DNA of 8,434 bases from assembly GCA_021156225.1 (NCBI GenBank), contig JAJNBN010000138.1:1-8434 (forward strand), read 5' to 3'. The notes beneath the pieces were generated by a model. That model saw nothing but the letters and a program-made list of their open reading frames with translations. It ran no database searches and had not been told where the DNA came from. Numbering within the stretch: position 1 is the first letter of the stretch; every line of letters starts with the position of its first letter. The stretch is from Verrucomicrobiota bacterium. GTDB taxonomy: Bacteria; Verrucomicrobiota; Verrucomicrobiia; Limisphaerales; JAEYXS01. This document shows positions 7,090 to 8,434 of the stretch, in pieces. The translations under genes and the position numbers were made by a program.

Positions 7090-7443
7090 TCAGGAGCAGC
7101 AGGCAGAGATGATTTCGCCGGCCTGGTTGCTGACCTTGTGAAGGCGTTTGAGGTCGCGCTGGAAGACGGGCTCGGTCTTGGCGGTCTGGGTGAGAGCATG
7201 GAGTTGAGCTTGGATGGCCCCGGAAGGTTTTTCAGCGAGTTCGTAGATGACCCAGTTTTTGTGGCGGCGATTGGTGACCAGGCCGCTGGCACGGAGGAGG
7301 CCAAGGTGTTTGGAGATCTTCACCTGCGGGGCGTCCAGGATGTCCTGGAAATGGCAGACGCAGAGGGGGCCTTGCAGGAGGAGGTGCAAGAGGCGCAGGC
7401 GGGTTTCATCCGCCAACAAACTGTGGAGCTTCGCGAGCTGCAT
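7090..7443 (-). CDS. arsR: ArsR-family As(III)-responsive repressor
   Basis: The 117-residue winged-helix regulator has the alpha3 metalloid site in GPLCVCHFQDIL: C28 and C30 correspond to the first two Cys of the E. coli C32-x-C34-xx-C37 triad, and the third position is not Cys. The recognition helix is QVKISKHLGLLRASGLV (40-56) and the wing is RRHKNWVIYEL (59-69). The protein ends ISACCS, so C115-C116 may provide the missing ligand or a second site, comparable to ArsR proteins that use C-terminal vicinal Cys. Binding of As(III) should release it from DNA and induce the operon. I chose the ATG at 7443, giving MQLAKLHSLLADETRLRLL. The frame stays open to a TTG at 7518, but that extension would translate the palindromic operator and yields an atypical N-terminus. 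Confidence 0.93.
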   Translation of the reverse strand: MQLAKLHSLLADETRLRLLHLLLQGPLCVCHFQDILDAPQVKISKHLGLLRASGLVTNRRHKNWVIYELAEKPSGAIQAQLHALTQTAKTEPVFQRDLKRLHKVSNQAGEIISACCS

Positions 7444-7447
7444 GAGG

Positions 7448-7494
7448 TCTATATGCTCTAAAAAGAATATTCTGTAAAGAGAATATTCTGTAAA
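7448..7494 (-). promoter_or_regulatory. Candidate ars operon promoter
   Basis: Two arrangements are possible on the minus strand. TTTACA (7478-7473) with CATATA (7455-7450) has a 17-bp spacer and puts the ATG at about +1, like the two other promoters proposed here. TTTACA (7494-7489) with TATTCT (7469-7464) has a 19-bp spacer and gives a leader of roughly 14 nt. Both overlap the palindromes, so bound repressor would block RNA polymerase. No Shine-Dalgarno precedes the ATG. Confidence 0.45.
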
Positions 7495-7502
7495 AGGAAT
7501 AC
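7464..7502. promoter_or_regulatory. ArsR operator: tandem AGAATATTCT palindromes in 16-bp register
   Basis: AGAATATTCTGTAAA occurs identically at 7464-7478 and 7480-7494. Each copy contains the perfect 10-bp palindrome AGAATATTCT (7464-7473, 7480-7489). A half-site GAATAC at 7497-7502 continues the same 16-bp phase (GAATA begins at 7465, 7481 and 7497). The AT-rich symmetry and location just upstream of arsR make this the likely binding site of the dimeric ArsR. Confidence 0.75.
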
Positions 7503-7564
7503 AGAGTGGGAAGGTCAATGACGATTAAAAGTTTTACAGAAGGCCGCGGAGGAAGTGGGGTTTT

Positions 7565-7591
7565 ATAGGGCTGATAGGTCCAATAGGATTA
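7565..7591. repeat. Three tandem 9-bp units beginning ATAGG
   Basis: ATAGGGCTG, ATAGGTCCA and ATAGGATTA follow each other without gaps (ATAGG at 7565, 7574 and 7583), and a degenerate fourth unit ATGAGGCAC comes next. Only the first five bases of each unit are conserved. The pattern looks like a decayed piece of an intergenic repeat family. Confidence 0.6.
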
Positions 7592-7614
7592 ATGAGGCAC
7601 TGGGAAAACTGCCT

Positions 7615-7645
7615 GAAACTTTTGGAGGAGGTTAGCGCCGTCTAA
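7615..7645 (+). promoter_or_regulatory. Possible ECF-sigma-type promoter
   Basis: GAAACTT (7615-7621) and CGTCTAA (7639-7645) resemble the -35 (GGAACTT) and -10 (GTCTAA/GTCTGA) of sigma-E-like ECF promoters. The spacing is one or two bases longer than the usual optimum. It would read toward the sensor gene, which begins about 210 bases downstream. Weak evidence; it may also be the relic of a lost gene's promoter. Confidence 0.3.
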
Positions 7646-7858
7646 CGAGTGGCCTAAGCGGTCAAAAGAGCAAGGAGATGACAGAGAAAATCCCAGGCAG
7701 AGGCCAGCGATGGGTGCATTTTTCAGCGAGAACCTCCTGTCATCGAAGCGATTCGAAATCGATATGCTGAGCTGCCAAAAGGTGCTTATGCATTTGGTTG
7801 TGTATATTCCCAAGAGTGGCTGTTATCCTCACGCGTGTTTACGAGGGCTGGGAATCCT

Positions 7859-8434
7859 ATGAGTTCTGAATCCCATACAGAGGCGCGCCAGGTGGCGGAG
7901 GCCGAGGTGAAGCGGTTGCAGGCGGAATTGGCGGAAGCCAGTCTGCGGTGGCAGCAGCTGGCGGCAGAGTATGCCACCAACGAGGTGCGCCAGCGGACGT
8001 TAGCGCGATTGATGGACACCTTGGAGGGCAAACGGCAGGAGGTGGCTCCCTTGCATCTGGAAGACGGGCCGAGTCCGATAGCGTTGAAGGTGGTCAAGGA
8101 GGGGGCCCGATTGCTGTTGCGAAATCAGGCGGCGGGAGATGATGACGGTTTACGGCCGTTCGGTGACAAAGGACGAAAATCACTCTCGCTCATGTTCGCC
8201 CCGGTGCGGAATGGTGACAAAATCCTGGGCAGAATCTCAGTGCAGAGCTATCGCGAGAATGCCTACACACAGTCGGACCTGGATGAATTGCAGGTGACGG
8301 CGGACTTGTGTGGCGGAGCGTTTGACCGCATCCGCACGGAAGCCGAACTGCACGCGCGGGAGGAGCAGTACCGGGAAATCGTGGAGACGACGCAGGAGGG
8401 TGTCTGGGTGGTGAATGCGGAGGGGGTGACAACG
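7859..8434 (+). CDS. GAF-PAS sensor protein, probably a histidine kinase (3' end outside window)
   Basis: The frame from the ATG at 7859 runs open for 192 codons to the last base, so the protein continues beyond the window. Residues 8-60 are a charged amphipathic helix, probably a coiled coil. Residues about 70-158 look like a GAF domain: PSPIALKVVKEG, then SLMFAPVRNGDKILGRISVQS and AYTQSDLDELQVTADLCGGAFDRI. From about 166 a PAS domain begins (EEQYREIVETTQEGVWVVNAEG). This order is typical of cytoplasmic hybrid sensor kinases and of some diguanylate cyclases, so the output domain is unknown. The GAF part appears to lack its usual first helix and strands. There is no signal peptide or membrane segment. 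GAGGG (7843-7847) sits 11 bases before the ATG; an in-frame GTG at 7835 is a less likely start. No link to arsenic is evident. Confidence 0.8.
   Translation, partial: MSSESHTEARQVAEAEVKRLQAELAEASLRWQQLAAEYATNEVRQRTLARLMDTLEGKRQEVAPLHLEDGPSPIALKVVKEGARLLLRNQAAGDDDGLRPFGDKGRKSLSLMFAPVRNGDKILGRISVQSYRENAYTQSDLDELQVTADLCGGAFDRIRTEAELHAREEQYREIVETTQEGVWVVNAEGVTT

Larger units (their letters stand above)
5434..7443 (-). other. Arsenic-resistance operon: arsR, MIP channel, DUF6428-type gene, arsC
   Basis: Four genes run on the minus strand with intergenic gaps of 9, 6 and 12 bp, so they should be co-transcribed from the promoter/operator upstream of arsR. The set holds a sensor, a channel, a protein of unknown role and a reductase. 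No ArsB, Acr3, ArsA, ArsD, ArsM or ArsH gene is present in the window. The order recalls the Sinorhizobium meliloti arsR-aqpS-arsC-arsH operon, with a DUF6428-type gene added and arsH absent. Confidence 0.8.
7505..7858. other. Non-coding region between arsR and the sensor gene
   Basis: I see no convincing gene here. Minus-strand (7589-7813) and plus-strand (7678-7770) reading frames are short, lack family resemblance and have poor composition, although the latter follows AAGGAG directly. The stretch holds a 9-bp tandem repeat, a possible ECF-type promoter and a small GTTAG/CTAAC inverted repeat (7631-7645). TATATT (7803-7808) is the best -10-like sequence ahead of the sensor gene, without a clear -35. 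Confidence 0.5.

Noticed and set aside
7444..7518. N-terminal extension of arsR from a TTG
   Set aside because: It would translate the palindromic operator; the family N-terminus matches MQLAKLHSLLADETR starting at 7443.
7678..7770. Small plus-strand frame (30 codons) after AAGGAG
   Set aside because: The AAGGAG abuts the ATG with no spacing, and the peptide looks random.
7589..7813. Minus-strand 74-codon frame in the intergenic region
   Set aside because: It has no family resemblance or ribosome-binding site, and it overlaps the repeat region and the candidate plus-strand promoter.
7948..8142. Plus-strand 64-codon frame inside the sensor gene
   Set aside because: It lies in another frame of the GAF-PAS gene, whose frame is continuous from 7859 to the window end with clear domain motifs.
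1..8434. CRISPR array, tRNA, rRNA, insertion sequence or attachment site
   Set aside because: No spaced direct repeats of CRISPR length, no tRNA or rRNA signatures, no transposase and no terminal inverted repeats were seen on either strand.

Overview
The window reads as chromosome of a Verrucomicrobia member, most likely the Pedosphaera/Limisphaerales side (former subdivision 3). This is inference from sequence style. The first gene is a very large, multi-domain, Ig-rich carbohydrate-active protein with a C-terminal module ending in RRFYRVVAP that is common in that phylum. Clear Shine-Dalgarno sites are scarce. The window also carries a short GC palindrome and a 9-bp ATAGG repeat of the dispersed type.

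Layout, left to right. (1) 3-4280 (+): 3' part of a gene for a large extracellular glycoside-hydrolase-like protein: CBM-like module, (beta/alpha)8-like catalytic region with a GNE motif, Ig-like and LamG-like modules, three Ig repeats and the C-terminal module. (2) 4353-4826 (+): a small di-iron ferritin-like protein with a complete ligand set and an extended -10 promoter placed so that the ATG would be about +1. A strong intrinsic terminator follows. (3) 4870-5238 (-): a thioredoxin-fold [2Fe-2S] ferredoxin, convergent with (2). (4) 5434-7443 (-): a compact arsenic-resistance operon in the order arsR, MIP channel, DUF6428-type protein, arsC, with gaps of 9, 6 and 12 bp. Upstream of arsR lie two identical 10-bp palindromes and a half-site, all in 16-bp register, which are the likely ArsR operator. 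(5) 7444-7858: a 415-bp non-coding region holding the operator/promoter, a 9-bp tandem repeat and a possible ECF-type promoter. (6) 7859 to the window end (+): the 5' part of a GAF-PAS sensor gene, probably a histidine kinase.

How the genes work together: ArsR would sense As(III) and release the operator. ArsC would reduce arsenate to arsenite. The MIP channel, rather than an ArsB or Acr3 pump (none is present here), would let arsenite leave down its gradient, as described for Sinorhizobium meliloti AqpS. The DUF6428-type protein sits between channel and reductase and has no assigned role. The most distinctive signal is that three consecutive operon proteins (ArsR, channel, DUF6428) end in vicinal cysteines (ACCS, CCPSCC, KCC), which suggests a shared As(III)-binding or handover feature.
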